DNA of 64,000 nt from Coprinellus micaceus (Eukaryota; Basidiomycota; Agaricomycetes; Agaricales; Psathyrellaceae): positions 2,666,001 to 2,730,000 of the forward strand of contig OX596338.1 of NCBI GenBank assembly GCA_951394405.1. The letters are read 5' to 3'. The notes below the pieces were generated by a model, which ran no database searches, was not told the DNA's origin, and saw nothing but the letters and a program-made list of their open reading frames with translations. Positions 1 through 13,828 of the stretch are shown here, in pieces (position 1 is the first letter of the stretch; the number at the start of each line of letters is the position of its first letter). Made by a program: the position numbers and the translations under genes.

Positions 1-2925
1 GATCGCCGTCCTCACCCAGGTACCCCCACAGCTGTATCTTTGAAAAGCACCGCCGAGGGAGGAAGCCTGGCTCCAAGTACGCCCCATGCCCCCCCACCTC
101 TTCGCTCCTTACCCATCCCGTCCCCCATCTAGGCTTTCCGAAGCTTCCAAGATGCTTCGCAGGCTCGAAAAGGGTCTCAACACTGCCAAATTAAAATCCC
201 AATCCGCAGAAGCCCCTCCCCTCTCTGCTTATCCGCCACAGGAGGTCCACGGGCCAGCCCCTCCACATGAACAGTACCCAGGCCCCCCTCCCCCCCAGAT
301 CGAACCCACCTACGCCCCGTCACCCTCCACCTCCCAGTACGTCCCCAGTAGTCTTCCTCCTATCAGCATCCCGCCCTATCAGAACGGCGACTCGTACCCC
401 TCCGCTTCCAACGGGCCCCGAAATAACATCACAGACCCCGACGAGGAAGAGGATGAAGACGGCGATAAAACCGAAGAGTCGTTCTACCCCGCCAAACTCA
501 TCAAGCGCGAGAATCAGCGCAACTCTTTCTTCAGGACCATCCTCAACCCCGAAGAGGCCGCTCCAGCGAGGTCCCCCTCTCACCCCAATGCCCCTCCCAG
601 AATCCCTCCTATGCCCGCCGGGCCCCTCGATCCCATTTCCTCTGGGCTTCTGACCGAAGAGGACGCGAAAATGCTCTTCGATCTTCTCTTCCTTCGTCTC
701 AACCCATTCATCAATCTCTTTGACCCTGCCCTCCACACTGCTCCCTACGTTCGCTCGAAATGCCCCTTCCTCTTCACGACACTCATCATGGTCTGCTGCA
801 AGTTCTGGAGGCCAAATCTCTTCAAGTCGACCCAGAAACTTGCCAACGAGTTCGCCGTTCGCGCCTTCGCAGAAGCATGGAAACGTGTCGAGGTCGTACA
901 AGCTTTTGCTTGCCTTACGTATTGGAAGGAGCCAGATGACAACGTTGGTTTATTCTGACACTGCTTCTAACGCCTTTTCGCTGACATCCCACCCTCCTTC
1001 CTTGCAGCGGACGTGGACGTATGTTGGCTACGTGAGTATTCTCATTATATTTTGCAGTGTGGCCACTGACACGGGGGATCACAGGCATGCCGTATGGCCG
1101 TCGAACTGGGCCTAAACAAATTTGTGGCGCATCTGCCACCAAATGAGACTGATTTCCAAAAGTTGGAACGTCGTAACCGAGAACGCACATATTTGGTACT
1201 CTTCGTTCATGACCGGAGTTTGAGTACCCAGACCGGCAGGCACTGGATGCTACCAGAGGGGGACCTCGTCAAGTACTCCACTGGCTGGCACCTTGGCGGT
1301 ATCAAGGGCATCGTGCGTCCAGAGGATGTGATCATTGCCGCTTTTGTCCAGCTGCGACTTATTGCTGTCAGTCCATCTCCATCCCACCCCGTCGGAAAAC
1401 TCATCGTTCGTCTTCTAGGCTGAAACCACCGACATATTCGCTAGCAACAAGGGAAATACGGATATCAACTACGAGGTGGTTCTCCGTAACTGCAACAACA
1501 AACTGACGGCTTGGGACGACACTTGGCGGACGGAGATGGTCCAAGGTGCGTTTTTCAAGGGTCCTACGTTATCGGTATCGCCCTTACACCCTTAATCTAC
1601 ATTTAGCGAAAGGAGAGACCTTCCATTTCTCGTTCCTTTCCTTCTTCCGGCTGTACGTGCGGTTGTTCTTGAACAGCTTTGGCATCCAAGCGTCACTCCT
1701 CCCGGTCCGTAGTAATTTAACTGATAACGCATCGTCTGCTGATCATTTCCGTGCCTTACAGGGAAGCCGAACAACGCCTACTCTCGGTCCTTTGACCTCA
1801 TGCTACACAAGTGCGCTTGACTCGCTCCGGATCGTGTCAGACGATTTCGTGAAGATGAGCATGCTAGTGAGTGGCACTGAGAAAGAACCTCCTACGATAA
1901 TTTCTCGCATACTAATATAGTGCCGTATAGTGCTATACGCAAGATTCAATCACTGTGATGACAGCCTACTCTGCCGTCTTCTTATTAAAGGTAGGGTCTT
2001 TGAGCGTAGTTGTGCCTGTGTGGTGCGTTCCGAAGGCTAATGACACCCCTTTTCTTGTGTGTCCCCGCAGCTGCTGCAAACTCCCACCACCTATTCTCAA
2101 ATTGGTGAAGCGACTGCCAATGATATCTATTCGCTGATATCCAAAACGGCGGATTCGTACTACGAAGCCTCGAATCTATCCCCTGTCGCGACGTCAGCAG
2201 CCTATCATGCCCGGTTCCTCCAGAGTCTTTTGGCGAATGACATATTTCAATCACGCCGACCAGATGGCAGACCCGCGGGACGTAATGACAACCGTATGCC
2301 CATTGATCCCCGGCTACAGAGTATGTTGTCTCTCTTTTCCCAAATCCTTTGAAACCCGGAAACACTCACGCCTCGCCTCGTCCGTGCTTCTTTTTGTATA
2401 GATCAGCCTGCAGGACCATCGGCGCAGGGTTCTTCGCAGGCACCTTATCCCCATCAAGGTTCCCGAGGGCAAGACTATCAGCAATTCCCTGCTTCGCCGA
2501 GCCTCCAGGCCCACGGCAATGGAATGAACCCCGGGTACGCGCAGCAAAGCCCCCAGCAGCCTCACCCCCAGGGATACAGCCAATCGAGCGCGGCTGCCAT
2601 GAGCTACTATGATCAACACCACCCTGGCCTCCCCACTGCACCATCGCACGCCTCGCAGCTCGACCAGCATTACTGGAAGAATATGTTCATCGAGCTCGGG
2701 TTCGGGGAGCACAACGAAACTCAGACAAACGTTCTTGCGGTCGGTTCTACTGTGAGCGATATGAGGAACGCACCTGCTTACGCGGACCACCAGCACCCTC
2801 AACACCAGGCCCATGGACCTCCGCCACCTCCCCCTCCCCAGCAATATCCGCCTCAGCAAGGCCCCGTCCCGTACCATCAAATGCATCAGCAGCAAGTCCC
2901 CGTCCATCCGCAGTATAGCCATTAG
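1..2925 (+). CDS. Zn2Cys6 transcription factor with fungal-specific middle domain (5' end outside window)
   Basis: Nuclear regulator, cut by the left window edge. The first exon visible (about 32-76) holds the last cysteine of a Zn2Cys6 cluster followed by the basic stretch FEKHRRGRKPGSK, typical of the C-terminal side of this DNA-binding domain. An intron (77-131) joins it to a leucine-rich linker, a Pro-rich acidic segment, then the fungal transcription factor domain (from about 640), with the recognisable segments YVGYACRMAVELGLN and LERRNRERTYLVLFVHDRSL. I see introns at 944-1007, 1032-1084, 1367-1418, from 1546, near 1706, near 1867, near 1991 and near 2322; the exon 1008-1031 is only 24 nt. 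The tail is Gln/Pro/Tyr-rich, as in activation domains, and ends at 2925. The domain calls are firm; the target genes are unknown. The first five cysteines and the start lie upstream of the window. Confidence 0.85.
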
Positions 2926-4200
2926 TTCTTGGGCTCGGGTCGTTGAATCCTGAAATGGATTAGACTGGACAACTAGTACGTCGTTGTCGTTGTAGTTCTT
3001 TCTCGCTCGTTGTCTCCGAAACTCTCCGTCCTCGTTCCCTCTCATACCATATGACCCATCCCCTTCACTCATACACCGTCTCTGTTTTCCATGTCTTCCG
3101 CATCTGTTCGTCACGTTTCGTCAACCCAAATCTTGGTCCCGAGTCGCGTTTTCGTCCCCTGTTTTGTACCGTTGTTCTTTAATGTTGTACTGGCTTCTTC
3201 TACTCTATCATATTAATTCTCCTACGAGTCACCTTGCGTATCGCCGCTCTCATCACACTCCGAGGCGCCCCCACCCTTCAATTTGCATAGCGTACCGAGT
3301 CACTTGTCCAAGGTTACCTATCCTCATCGATATCTATCAACTTCTCCCCCCATTCTCCGAACCTATGTACTTCGCCCTTGACTCTCGGCGAAGTTCCCTC
3401 GCTTTCCACTTATCTTCTCCACGCAAAGCCTTAACTTTCACCATTCGCTTTCCCACTACCGCCCTTCAACCAACCAGGACCCCCTTCGCCTTGTACCTCA
3501 TACATCACGCATTTGATTTATACCTGCCTTCCTTGTACAGCGTTCTGAAACAAATTTAACTTACCTTGTGCTTCTTTCGCGACAAAGAAGTCGGTCAAGA
3601 TGGGCGAACCGGACGAGCTCGTCTCTGCCATCACGGTATGTGCTCTGAAGGCGTGGGACGGCTTGGGCGCTTAGGGTGTGCACCAGCGCGCACTGAAGCG
3701 TTCACGGGTTCGACCTTGAATCAACCCTACCTCCACGACCGCCACTACTCGAGCGCTCTGATAGGTTCTGCACTACCCAAGAATATACTACCCAGAGTCT
3801 CGAGTCGGTTGATTTCGACATGACCGGGACTCTAACATCTTCTGAAATGACGCCATCGACCACTATCTGATAGCCGGTGCAATGGCGTCTTCTGGCGGAC
3901 TGTTTTGAGGGCATTCTCATTGGAACATAACCACACCCATACGTACCGAGGTGCGCAGCTCCCAGCTCAGTCAGCGAGTCCATATATACCAGCGCTCTCC
4001 CCGGCGTATTCGTCAGCAATTGGCACACCCTTAACACCACTACCTGTTCTCTACATAGGACCCCAACTCCCTCTCAGACGGAGCGATCAAGCGCTAGCGT
4101 TTAGACGCCCATAACTCGATACTCTCGATCGGATCGACAATCTGAAGTAAGCGCCCACTCCGTCACACACCGGTCTATAAACCCTTGCCGAGAAGGGACA
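2926..4200. other. Intergenic stretch without a supported gene
   Basis: This gap holds the 3' flank of the transcription factor and the promoter of the lipid kinase. It is pyrimidine-rich around 3180-3560, as upstream regions often are here. An ATG at 3600 opens a 12-codon stretch followed by a GTATGT-like donor, but I could not connect it to any convincing downstream exon. Open frames in 3164-3559 and on the minus strand near 3702-3823 have low-complexity composition and no recognisable domain. Confidence 0.5.
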
Positions 4201-5446
4201 ATGCCTCTCATCGTCATCTGGAATCCTGCCTGCGGCGACCGCACCGCCAAACCCTTATTTGAATCACACGTCCTCCCGCTCCTCTCCTCTCGAGGCATCA
4301 CACCCGACTCTATCGTCGAAACTACACATGAGGGCCACGCAGGGGAGGTCGTCGGAGGGTTCGTCAGATCCCTCTTGGCTTCCTCCTCTGACTCGGAGGA
4401 TATTTCGGTTGTCCTGGGCTCAGGAGACGGGACTCTTCACGAAGTCATCAACTATCTCTACCTCCAGCCCTCTCTCGCTGGGGTGAAGATACGCTTGGCC
4501 CTCGTCCCCTGCGGAACAGCCAACGCCCTATACTCTTCTTTCTTCCCGCCTCCAGCGCCTGACGCTGCACTGAAGGACACAGAGTACAAGTTGAAGAGCG
4601 TCAAGGCGCTTGTGGAGGATGGAGGAAAGGTTGCGCCGATCTCTATCTCCGTCACCCAATTCAAGGGGCCTCAAGGAGAAGGAGACAAGAAACCGGTTCT
4701 GTCAGCGGTCGTAACCTCGACTTCCCTCCATGCTGTGCTTCTCAACGATTCCGAGAAATTGAGAGAAGAGTATCCTGGGTTGGAGAGGTATGTCTTCTGC
4801 CCACGTCGTCCAACCTCGGGTCTCTGACCACCACTGTGCTTTAACACGACTTAGGTTCAAGATCGCAGCAGAGCGCAACGCGAAAAAATGGTTCAAAGCC
4901 CGGGTCAAACTCCTCCCCTCTCCCTCCCAAGCCACTCCGGAGATCTACGAACCTGGTTCAAACTCGTTTATACCCTCCTCCGATACGGAGCTCTTCGGTC
5001 CCTTTGCATACTTCCTCTCCACCCTCAACGTGGATCGGCTAGAGCCCGCCTTCCTCATCACGCCCCTCTCCCGCAGCATCCCCGCACCCGCCGGCTCCAC
5101 CGACGTGGTCGTCATTCGCCCAACACGCAACCCAAGCGTACGAGCCGATACACAGGAAGAACGGGAGGCGTTTGCGAAGACGACATGGGAGGTTATGGGT
5201 GGAGCTTATCAGGGGGGCGCGCATGTCAAAGCACGGTATCCTGGAGAAGGCGAGGGCGAAGGACCACTGGTGGTTGAATATTTTAGGTGCGGAGGGTGGG
5301 AGTGGCATCCCCACGAAGAGGATGAGGACGCACATTTGGTGTGCACGGATGGCTTGATCAGTAGGATCGACAAGGAAGGGTGGGCGGAGAGTCGTACAGA
5401 GACGGAGCCAGCGGGGAGGCCTGGGTTCGAGCTGTACGTCGCTTAA
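4201..5446 (+). CDS. Diacylglycerol-kinase-type lipid kinase (DAGKc domain)
   Basis: Predicted lipid kinase transferring phosphate from ATP to a lipid such as diacylglycerol or a sphingoid base; the substrate cannot be read from sequence. Two exons (4201-4787, 4855-5446) give 392 aa; lengths sum to whole codons. The N-terminal part starts with the typical beta strand PLIVIWNPACGDRTAK. The nucleotide loop is VLGSGDGTLHEVINYL (about residue 80), a variant of the GGDGT motif with Ser in the second position, followed by LVPCGTANA, the second conserved loop of the family. The ATG at 4201 directly precedes the first conserved strand and the next in-frame upstream codons show no similarity, so I chose it. 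No transmembrane segment is evident. It could be a sphingosine/ceramide kinase relative (LCB4-like) or a YegS-like kinase; the C-terminal half looks divergent. Confidence 0.8.
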
Positions 5447-5551
5447 GTTCTCGAAGAGGGGATAGAAATATGAGAAAATTCAATGTGTACGATATTGTCC
5501 TTGGATATAGATGTGGATTAGCGATTACATAGATTTCGTGACTCAAACTCT

Positions 5552-6447
<896 letters not shown>

Positions 6448-6685
6448 CCTGAAGTAGAGCTGGTATTGTTCGAGTCCTTGTGCCTTGGGGGAACGAGGGG
6501 GTGGTCTGCCTGTCTGGGGTAGGACGAGGCAGGGTTTGTCTGTTCACGAGTCTTGACGGTGTAGTAGAAGGCAGCAAAGGAGGAAAAAGAGAGCGCGACA
6601 AGGACCCACGGATTTGGGCCTCGCCTGATGCTCATGGGTGTCCGGGTCAAAGTGGTTTCATCCCGCTTCCACCATCACCCTCACA

Positions 6686-8019
6686 ATGGACCTCCAGTTC
6701 AACCACCCCACACACATCCACGCCTTGACGCCCTGCCATACCGACGATGCCACAGACCTGGTCGCCGTTGGGGGGACCCATACTGTCGAGGTGCTGTCCG
6801 TCGTGCGTGCCATGTTCATTTCTTTCAGCGAACGCATGTGCTCAAGGACACCGCTAGGGCGCATCTGACATTCACTGCATCGCGTCTTTTCACATTGGAA
6901 CGCGCATAACAGCGATAGCATGGTCCTCAGCAACCGTGTCCCCTCAAAATAGCGACAATTGGTCGATACAGTGCGTTGGCTGTCCCTCCCCATGAATAGG
7001 CGCTCACCGTACGCTCGATCATTTCAGGCTCGCAGTGGCAACAGAAGATTATGGCCTTCACCTCCTCTCCAAGTCTTCTGTGGACCCCGAATACATCTAT
7101 CCCTTTGGGGGCGGGACAAGCGGCCACCATGGGCTCATCAACGATATGACCTTTTGCGGGGGGTGGACAGAGGACAGTTCGCGCTACGTCGCGACCGTGT
7201 CGGATGACAAAATGCTCATGGTCTGGGATCTGCAGCCTAGTTCCTCCCCCTCACGCCCCCATTTATCCTCTGAGGCACCCTCGCGCTCGCCTTCACCCAT
7301 CGACTCCCCAACTACCTCGTCAAGGCCTCAGCCAACCGCCTATGTCATTCCGTTCCCTCACCCACTCACCTCCGTCTCATCGCACCCTCTCACCTCGAAA
7401 GAGTTCCTCGTGTCCGACTGCAGAGGCAGCGTGTACCTCACTGACTGGAGGAGCGACCTCGAAGCTATGGACGATGGGCTTGGAAATGCGAGCTTGAGGC
7501 ATGGGAATCTCGTCGAGCTGGTTGAACCCTGGGCCATGAGTGCCGCGGGGATGGGCCAACATGTCGGTCCATGGGGTGGGTCGACGGCTTGGAGGAGCGA
7601 CTCAGTCGAGTGGTATGTACCCCACTCTTCATTGATTCTCGTTCGTATCGCTCTAACACCACTGTGCCTCTAGCATCGGAGGCGCCTTTGGTAATCGTTT
7701 CTCAATCTGGGACCTCTCTACGCTACGAGGCGGCAAACCAGCCATAGCTGCTCAAGGCACGCTCGACGGCGGCCACAAATTCCGCTGGTGCCCAACCTAC
7801 CCTGAACACTTTGGTATCTCCTCACACTCGCCTACCCGCGGGGCGGTCATCCAGATTCACAACGTGAACTTTGTGACGGCGCAGCCGACCGTCTTTACGC
7901 TTCGATCAAGACCTCAGATGGTCAAGGACTTTGATTTCTTGAGTCTGCCAGGGATTCCAAGGATTGCGGCGGCTGTAGGGAGGACGATGCTGGTATTCCC
8001 TATTGGGGAGGAATCATAG
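6686..8019 (+). CDS. WD40 beta-propeller protein, Nup37-like
   Basis: Four exons (6686-6802, 6858-6970, 7028-7612, 7674-8019) sum to 1161 nt, 386 aa. The sequence is a weak WD40 propeller: VAVGGTHTVEVL near the start, RITAIAW, LAVATEDYGLHLL, a clear repeat DDKMLMVWDLQ, then SDCRGSVYLTDW and GAFGNRFSIWDLSTL. The repeats are degenerate and interrupted by a Ser/Pro-rich loop at about residues 135-170. Overall length, the opening strand pattern and repeat spacing remind me of the nucleoporin Nup37 of the Nup107-160/Y complex, which sits at the nuclear pore scaffold. That assignment is by memory of the family and is moderate; a different WD40 protein such as a Pex7-like adaptor is possible. The third exon ends with TG and is completed by the next exon (Cys), which supports the splice. 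Confidence 0.6.
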
Positions 8020-8419
8020 ACTGTCCGTGTACCATTTCCCTTGTATTGGTGGAATCTGAATAGGCCGACTCCTTAGACATCGAATGGTACTCGCATTCCA
8101 CCTGCACTCGTGAGTCGTGTAAGAATAGGGATGATCTCTACAAATAATCGCTACAGTGAATTCAAGATAGCCTATGATGCTGTCGACAGAAGAGAACGAA
8201 GGAATCGCGAGGTGAAAGGAGAGGTAATACAGATTGGGGAATAATAGTTGGTCCAAAGCAAAGAGTGCTATAAGAAAGGTATAATCAAAGAGTATGTGTT
8301 GCGTCGGGAATGAGTCAAGGGAGCGACACACACTGGTATCATCAAGATCAAAAGGAACAGAAAGAATGTGCGTCAAAAGAGAGAGTATGTGGTAGCGTGC
8401 TCAGCGTCCCAAAGAAAGC

Positions 8420-11400
8420 CTATCTCCCAAACTCGAACTCGTTTTGCGAGCCCTCCCCAAGGTTTCCATCCCCAGCTATGATGTCCAAACTACCCGGTAT
8501 GCCCTCATCCGCCTCTATGACCTCGGAAACCGACAAGGGGCTCGTCGGCGTCTCCCTCCCGTTCGTCAACCCCCTCCCCAAACTCCTCTCCCTCCTCCTC
8601 GTCTTCCTCTTCTGACTCAGTGCATTGAGCGTCGGGCTCGGGGGCACAATGAACCCATCACTCTGTAGCCTGGCCAACATATCCAAGGCCATGACCGCGG
8701 TTTCGTTGCCTGGGCTGGAATTGGGATCAAGGTTGAGGGGGGCGGGTTTCTCGGCGGGCTGCCCACGCTCGCGCTTGCCGCGCCGTCGAATAGTGGCGTC
8801 ACCGTTGCGAAGCTTCTCGAGGAGGTCGTCGAGGAGGGCGCCTTCTCCCTCCGCGGCCTCTGCAGCCTTTGCCCTGTTGGCTTTGGCCTCTTCCTGAGCT
8901 TGTTTCCGCCGCTCAGTTGCTGCGCGTTCTTCCGAGGCGAATTGGTTCTCCGTTTGGCATTTCTAGGCGAAAGGCAGTTAGGATTGATATCGAAGGACGC
9001 CAAAGTAAAGAACATACCTTGTACGAAGTGATGAACGTCTTGAAGATACCGTAGAACTCGGAGGACGACATGCCCTTATCTTCCTCACCATAGTAGCTCA
9101 CCGCCTCCACAAACGTCGCTTCCGCGTTGTTCACGTCGTCTACCAGGTCTTCGACCTGTCGATTAGCTTTTGCGATGAACTGCCACATCTGTTTCCCATA
9201 TCGGTCGTCTTCTAGAGGATCGGAGAAGTGCTCCTCGAGCTCCTTGCGGATGCTCTTGAGACCGTCGCGAAGCTCACCTAGACCTTTGCGGAGGTCCTGG
9301 AGGTTGATACGGTAGGCTTCGGCGGGCTTCTCCAGCTCATCGAAAAAGCTCCCCATCTCAGGGAAGTGTTTTGACACGGTCTTTTCCAAGAAGTGCAGCA
9401 GGGTCGTGTTGTTCACCGATTTGGTGTCGACGAGCTTGTTAATACTGCTGATACGGAAACCGAAAGCACCTCCTTTGACACCAGTGCCGTTCATGTAGTT
9501 TCCGATCAGCAGGATCAAGTTCAGCAGCTCCTTGAAGCTGGAGGCAGCAAGCAGCGAGTTGCCAGCCTCGAAGAGTTTCGCTGCGCCTTCATCTAGAAGC
9601 GACCACGTCTCTTCGAAGCTCACGCGGTAGAGCATACCCTCGATCCTTGGTCCGAGGCGGTCAATCTGGATCAGCTTGACCATGAGACGATCCGAGGGAT
9701 GCAGGCCAGCGAGTTCCACAGCGTCGGCGTTACGGTAGACGTTGAGCTTACCCACCTGCTCTGGCGACGGCAGGACAGGCTTAAGCTCGCTAAGGAAGAC
9801 TTGTGTACAGAGTTCTTGGTCAAACTGTTGGATCTTGAATGCGATTTCCTCGGGCTCCAATTTCTTAACCCGCTGGATGAGAATTTCTGAACATTGTGGT
9901 TAGCATTTTACATTCCGTCCAATGCATTCAAGGTGGTACTCACCGACCCGCTTCTTAGTCTGAGGGTCCAGCACACTCTTCAGCTCGGCCCTCTTCTGCC
10001 TCGCCAACAGATTGATTACAAGCTGCTTGGCCTTGAAGTCCTCCTCCATCTCCATCCACACTCCATCCTTCTGCAACTTCGTCAGGATCTCGTGTTCCTT
10101 GTGCGGCTTGTCATCCTTCCACAACGTCTTGCCCACGACGGTTTGAGGTAGCTTATCCCACTGCAACTGCTTCATCTTCGTTCCAGGGGTCAAGAGCAGC
10201 TCCTTACGAGCACCGAAAGGATTTAGCAAGGAGTTGCGTGTGGAATTGGGGGCTGTTGAAGGGTTTGAGCGGTATACGCCACCTGGGGGAGGAGGAGGAG
10301 GAGGGGGTGCAGTGGACATGAGGGTGGGGACCATACCCTTGAAACCGCCCGGAGGCGGGGGAGGAGGAGGAGGCGGCGGCGGAGGGGGGCCATCGCTGGA
10401 GGAGGGGACAAACCCACGGAAGCCCGGTGGTGGGGGCGGCGGCGGGGGCGGGGGCGGGGGAGGAGGGGGTGAGCTATCCAAAGTCTCCGTTAGCTCGGAC
10501 GGCAATGAAGGAAGGTCGCCGTTGTCGCCGTCTACTGCAGAGGCGCCCTGACCCTTCTTCAACAGACGCTTGTTGAGTGCATCGGCGAAGGGGTTAATCC
10601 CGCTTCCTCCACCATCCTGTCCTGTCAAGTCAATAGACGCTTGAGAGCTGAGAGACGTGAACGCGGTGTCGTCAGTTCCACTGCGCGTTGAGCGCCCGAA
10701 TTCGCTCTCGTCGTCGATAAGAGGAGACGAAGAGCGGCTATCCATGGAGACGGAGCCTCCGTCATCGAACCTGGGGGCCCGAAGACTACCGCCTTTCGAC
10801 GTTTCGCTACCCAGTGCAGGCCTATCGGTCCGTCTGGGAGAGCCTCGGATGCTGCGCGAGCTCGAGCCAATTTTGGGCGAATACTGATAGGATGTCAGTG
10901 AATGGACTTGCAGACGAAATGTAAATAGGGTATACCAGCTTAACACCAGCAGCGAGTTGCTGCTGGACCTGTTCCTGTGCATCATCTTCGTCAGCGTCCA
11001 TGAACTGGGACACGCGACCGTTCTCGTCAATAACGGTTGTGCGTACGCCATTGGGTAGGGCGCCTTTGCCCTTCTTCGACCCCATTGCACGAGACCGCCT
11101 CAAACTTCCCTTCACGGGTGTTGCGTCGGCGTCGGCATCATCAGAATCGGTTTCAGAGTCGTCGCCCCCAAACTTGGACTTGTTCTTGCGGCGGCCACCC
11201 TTGCGACCTTCGAGTATGCTGATCGTCTTGTGCCGTTGGAAGTTGCGCTCGAGCTGCTCGACCAACGCTCTGCGATCCATAACGGTGCCATCGGCAGCGA
11301 CAACGGCGTCCACACCCTCTTTGCCCACCTCCTTGAGCATGCGGAAGAGCTCGAGAATCTGTTGCTCCAACTGCGCGATCCTCTCTTCGTACCCTTGCTT

Positions 11401-13591
11401 CTGTCCCTCCAGCTGCTTTTGGAGCCTGGAGATGGTGTCTCGAGAGGCACGAAGTTTCTCTTCTCCCTGAGCTACTTGCGACTTTAGTCGGCTAAGGAGG
11501 CCATCAGTTCCCTGTGCAAGCTCCTCTTCCAATGCCTCCTTCTCCAACTTCAGTCTCATCGCCATTGCCCGAGCTTCGTTAGCTTCATCTTCGACCTTGA
11601 TGTAACGGTCTGCCTCATTGAACTGGGCGATGATTCGGTCGACCGAATAACCCAGTCGTTGCTCCGCCCCGGCCAACTTCTTGTCCATGACCACATCTGT
11701 GACGATAGAGTCGAGAAGTTGGTAGTAGTGCACCAATGGCTGGCCGTCTTCCCTGATAAGCAGCATGTGCTGCATCATAGATAGGAAATAGTCATGAGCC
11801 TTGGTGCCCCGGGTCTTCGCAGAGATCGCGTTGAAGACGTCCTGTGGGTTCTCGAGATCCTTGAGAATTTCCTGGTCGAGGCGCTCCTGGAGCTTCTGGG
11901 CATCCTCCTGGAGGATCGTGCTAATTTGTTTGATGTGGGCATCGATCGTTGGAACACCGAAGGACGCGCATAGCTCGAGAATGCGCTGCAGACCATTGGT
12001 ATACATCTGCGACCGGTGGTGAAGCCTAAGTTCCAGGTCATCGATGAACGTTAGGATTGCATTAATGAGGAGCAGATTGGCAAGCTAGAAACCCAGGTTA
12101 GTGGATGCCTTCCCAAGAGGCGAGATGATCTTACCGCGTAGTCATTGAGGGAACTCTCCATGCCTCCTGCACGACGAGCTTCCTCGCTCGCCCCGACAAG
12201 GCTTCCCATCTTGCCTCTACCCGACAACGACAGCTCCAAGGACTTGAACCAGTATGCATAGGGATCGTTTGGTTCATTGTTCGATGTGCTGAGGGCTTCC
12301 AAGCCGGTGAGAACAAGGCTCAGCCCCTCGTTCCTGTACACCAAGAAACATAGCATTTCCAATACCAGCCTTCTCGTTGGAATGTTGGAGGTGTTCAGCG
12401 AGGACGCAAGCTGAGAAACCACCAGGTGGTGATTCAGGGCTTCTCCGCCTTTCGACTGATTGAGAATGTCGCGCAAACATTTGACGATCTCGTATTCGAG
12501 GCCGATGTCAGAGTCTCGTCTTGAGTTGCCTTTGCGGCTGATATGCATCAGCGTCTGGGCGAGCACGGAGGTGCCCTGGATTGCAAGGAAGTGCTTGAAC
12601 CAGCTGGACACGTATACTTAGCATGCAAGGAGAATCTAAACTCGACTCCGCTGACGTACCTGAGTTCCTTGCTACGAAGCGAGACAGAGAGTCCAGACGC
12701 TTGCTTCGCAGTGATCGTCTTGTCGAGGAACTTCTTGATATACCATTCTGGGGTTTCAGGAAGGATGGCGCCGGGTTGGCCAGTGTCCTGTTGCTTCTTC
12801 ATAGATTCCTCCATGACCCTTTCGTTCTTCCATCGGATTTGGTGGTCGTTGTACACCATATCCCATTTCTGGTCAATTGTGAGGTTGGGAAGGTTCAGAC
12901 TTCGCGCCCTGGCCACGGCTTGGTAGAGATCCTCGATTTCCGTATCTGTCTCTGGCCTTGGGAAGTGGAAGTTATCGCCGTGGTGGAGTCGATGGTAAAT
13001 GGCGGAGGCATGGAAACGGTGGTGGGAGCCGGAGTCGCTACTGACCAAGGACGCGGCAGAGGAGACTCGCTTGTGATCTGAGCGAGGAGTGGTTGCTGTT
13101 GAGATTGGGCGGCTGCTTCCCGCGGTTGCATATGGATGAGATGAGTAAGGTCCATTAAAGTCGTAACCTGAATTCCGTTGACTCGACGCGGAGGATGATG
13201 CCTCGCTGTTTCGCAAACGGCTGGCTGGGGTCTGGGGGGCGGGTTTCGGGAGAGACATGGTTGATGTGTTGGGGGATGGTGCTGCATCGTCGTAGAACGA
13301 CGTGTCGTCGGATATCTGGCGCTTGATTGGTGAGGGGACTCCGGAATAATAGTCGTGCGGGCGTTCGTTCCTGCTGTGGGTGAACTTGTTGAGCGTTGTC
13401 CCTTCTGGGGTGAGACCTGGGTTGGTGTTCGGAGCGGATATTCCTCGTAGCCCCTGCGATATGGTGGCGACAGGGACGGGGGATCTGGGGGACGTCGCCA
13501 CTTTGTCGTAGGGTATTGAACCTCCTAAATCCTGGCCAGACGCGGAGGACTGCCTTGGACGGCCCTTCTTGCGGAAGAGGCTGATGTCCAT
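8420..13591 (-). CDS. Diaphanous-related formin (Bni1/SepA type)
   Basis: Nucleates and elongates unbranched actin filaments at hyphal tips and septa. Exons in transcript order: 13591-12660, 12603-12135, 12084-10936, 10883-9944, 9886-9018, 8962-8420; total 4902 nt, 1633 aa. An N-terminal Ser-rich region is followed by the GTPase-binding/FH3 region (about residues 150-600, with the segment WDMVYNDHQIRWK), then coiled coil (about 650-760). FH1 lies at about residues 987-1055 (plus coordinates 10270-10475) with three long proline runs. FH2 spans about 1075-1455 with KMKQLQWDKLP and the knob/post segments LLLIGNYMNG and GAFGFRISSINKL. The C-terminus carries MALDMLARLQSDGF, which may be the autoinhibitory DAD-like helix. 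I chose the ATG at 13591 (MDISLFRKKG) over one at 13735 because the extra 48 residues look untranslated. Diverges from myosin V. Confidence 0.92.
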
Positions 13592-13828
13592 GTCGGGCAA
13601 GAACCCTGTGTTGGACCTGCCAATGTCGTCGGGTTCGTGGTAGAATGAGAGGGCGTCTAGCCGAGGCCAAGTCGCTGCTGGGACAATTCTGGCCCTGGAC
13701 GCCGTGTTTGGACCCGACGCCGCAGCCAAATACATGGTGAGGATTGGCCCAGCATGACCGTGTCGTATCCACAGGCGCTCCTTCCTTCTTCTCTTGCTGG
13801 ACAAGTCTCCGCCCTTTTCTTTATAGAC
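13592..13828. promoter_or_regulatory. Shared divergent promoter of formin and myosin V
   Basis: Only 237 bp separate the chosen start codons of the formin (minus strand) and the class V myosin (plus strand), so both promoters must lie here or overlap the 5' ends of the genes. A short T-rich and TATA-like element (TTTCTTTATAG near 13815-13826) lies just before the myosin ATG. I see no clear TATA box for the formin. If the formin really starts at 13735 the gap shrinks to 93 bp. Confidence 0.55.

Noticed and set aside
3164..3823. Open frames of 131 and 85 codons in the gap before the lipid kinase
   Set aside because: Composition is low-complexity with no motif, and they sit in a pyrimidine-rich flank. 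The ATG at 3600 could not be linked to further exons.
10270..10475. Long GGA/GGC repeats that look like a repeat array
   Set aside because: They are the reverse complement of the proline codons of the formin FH1 domain, in frame with the rest of the protein.
13592..13735. Formin start at 13735 (MYLAAASGPN)
   Set aside because: The added 48 residues show nothing typical of formins and would leave 93 bp to myosin V. I kept 13591, though the upstream start is not excluded.
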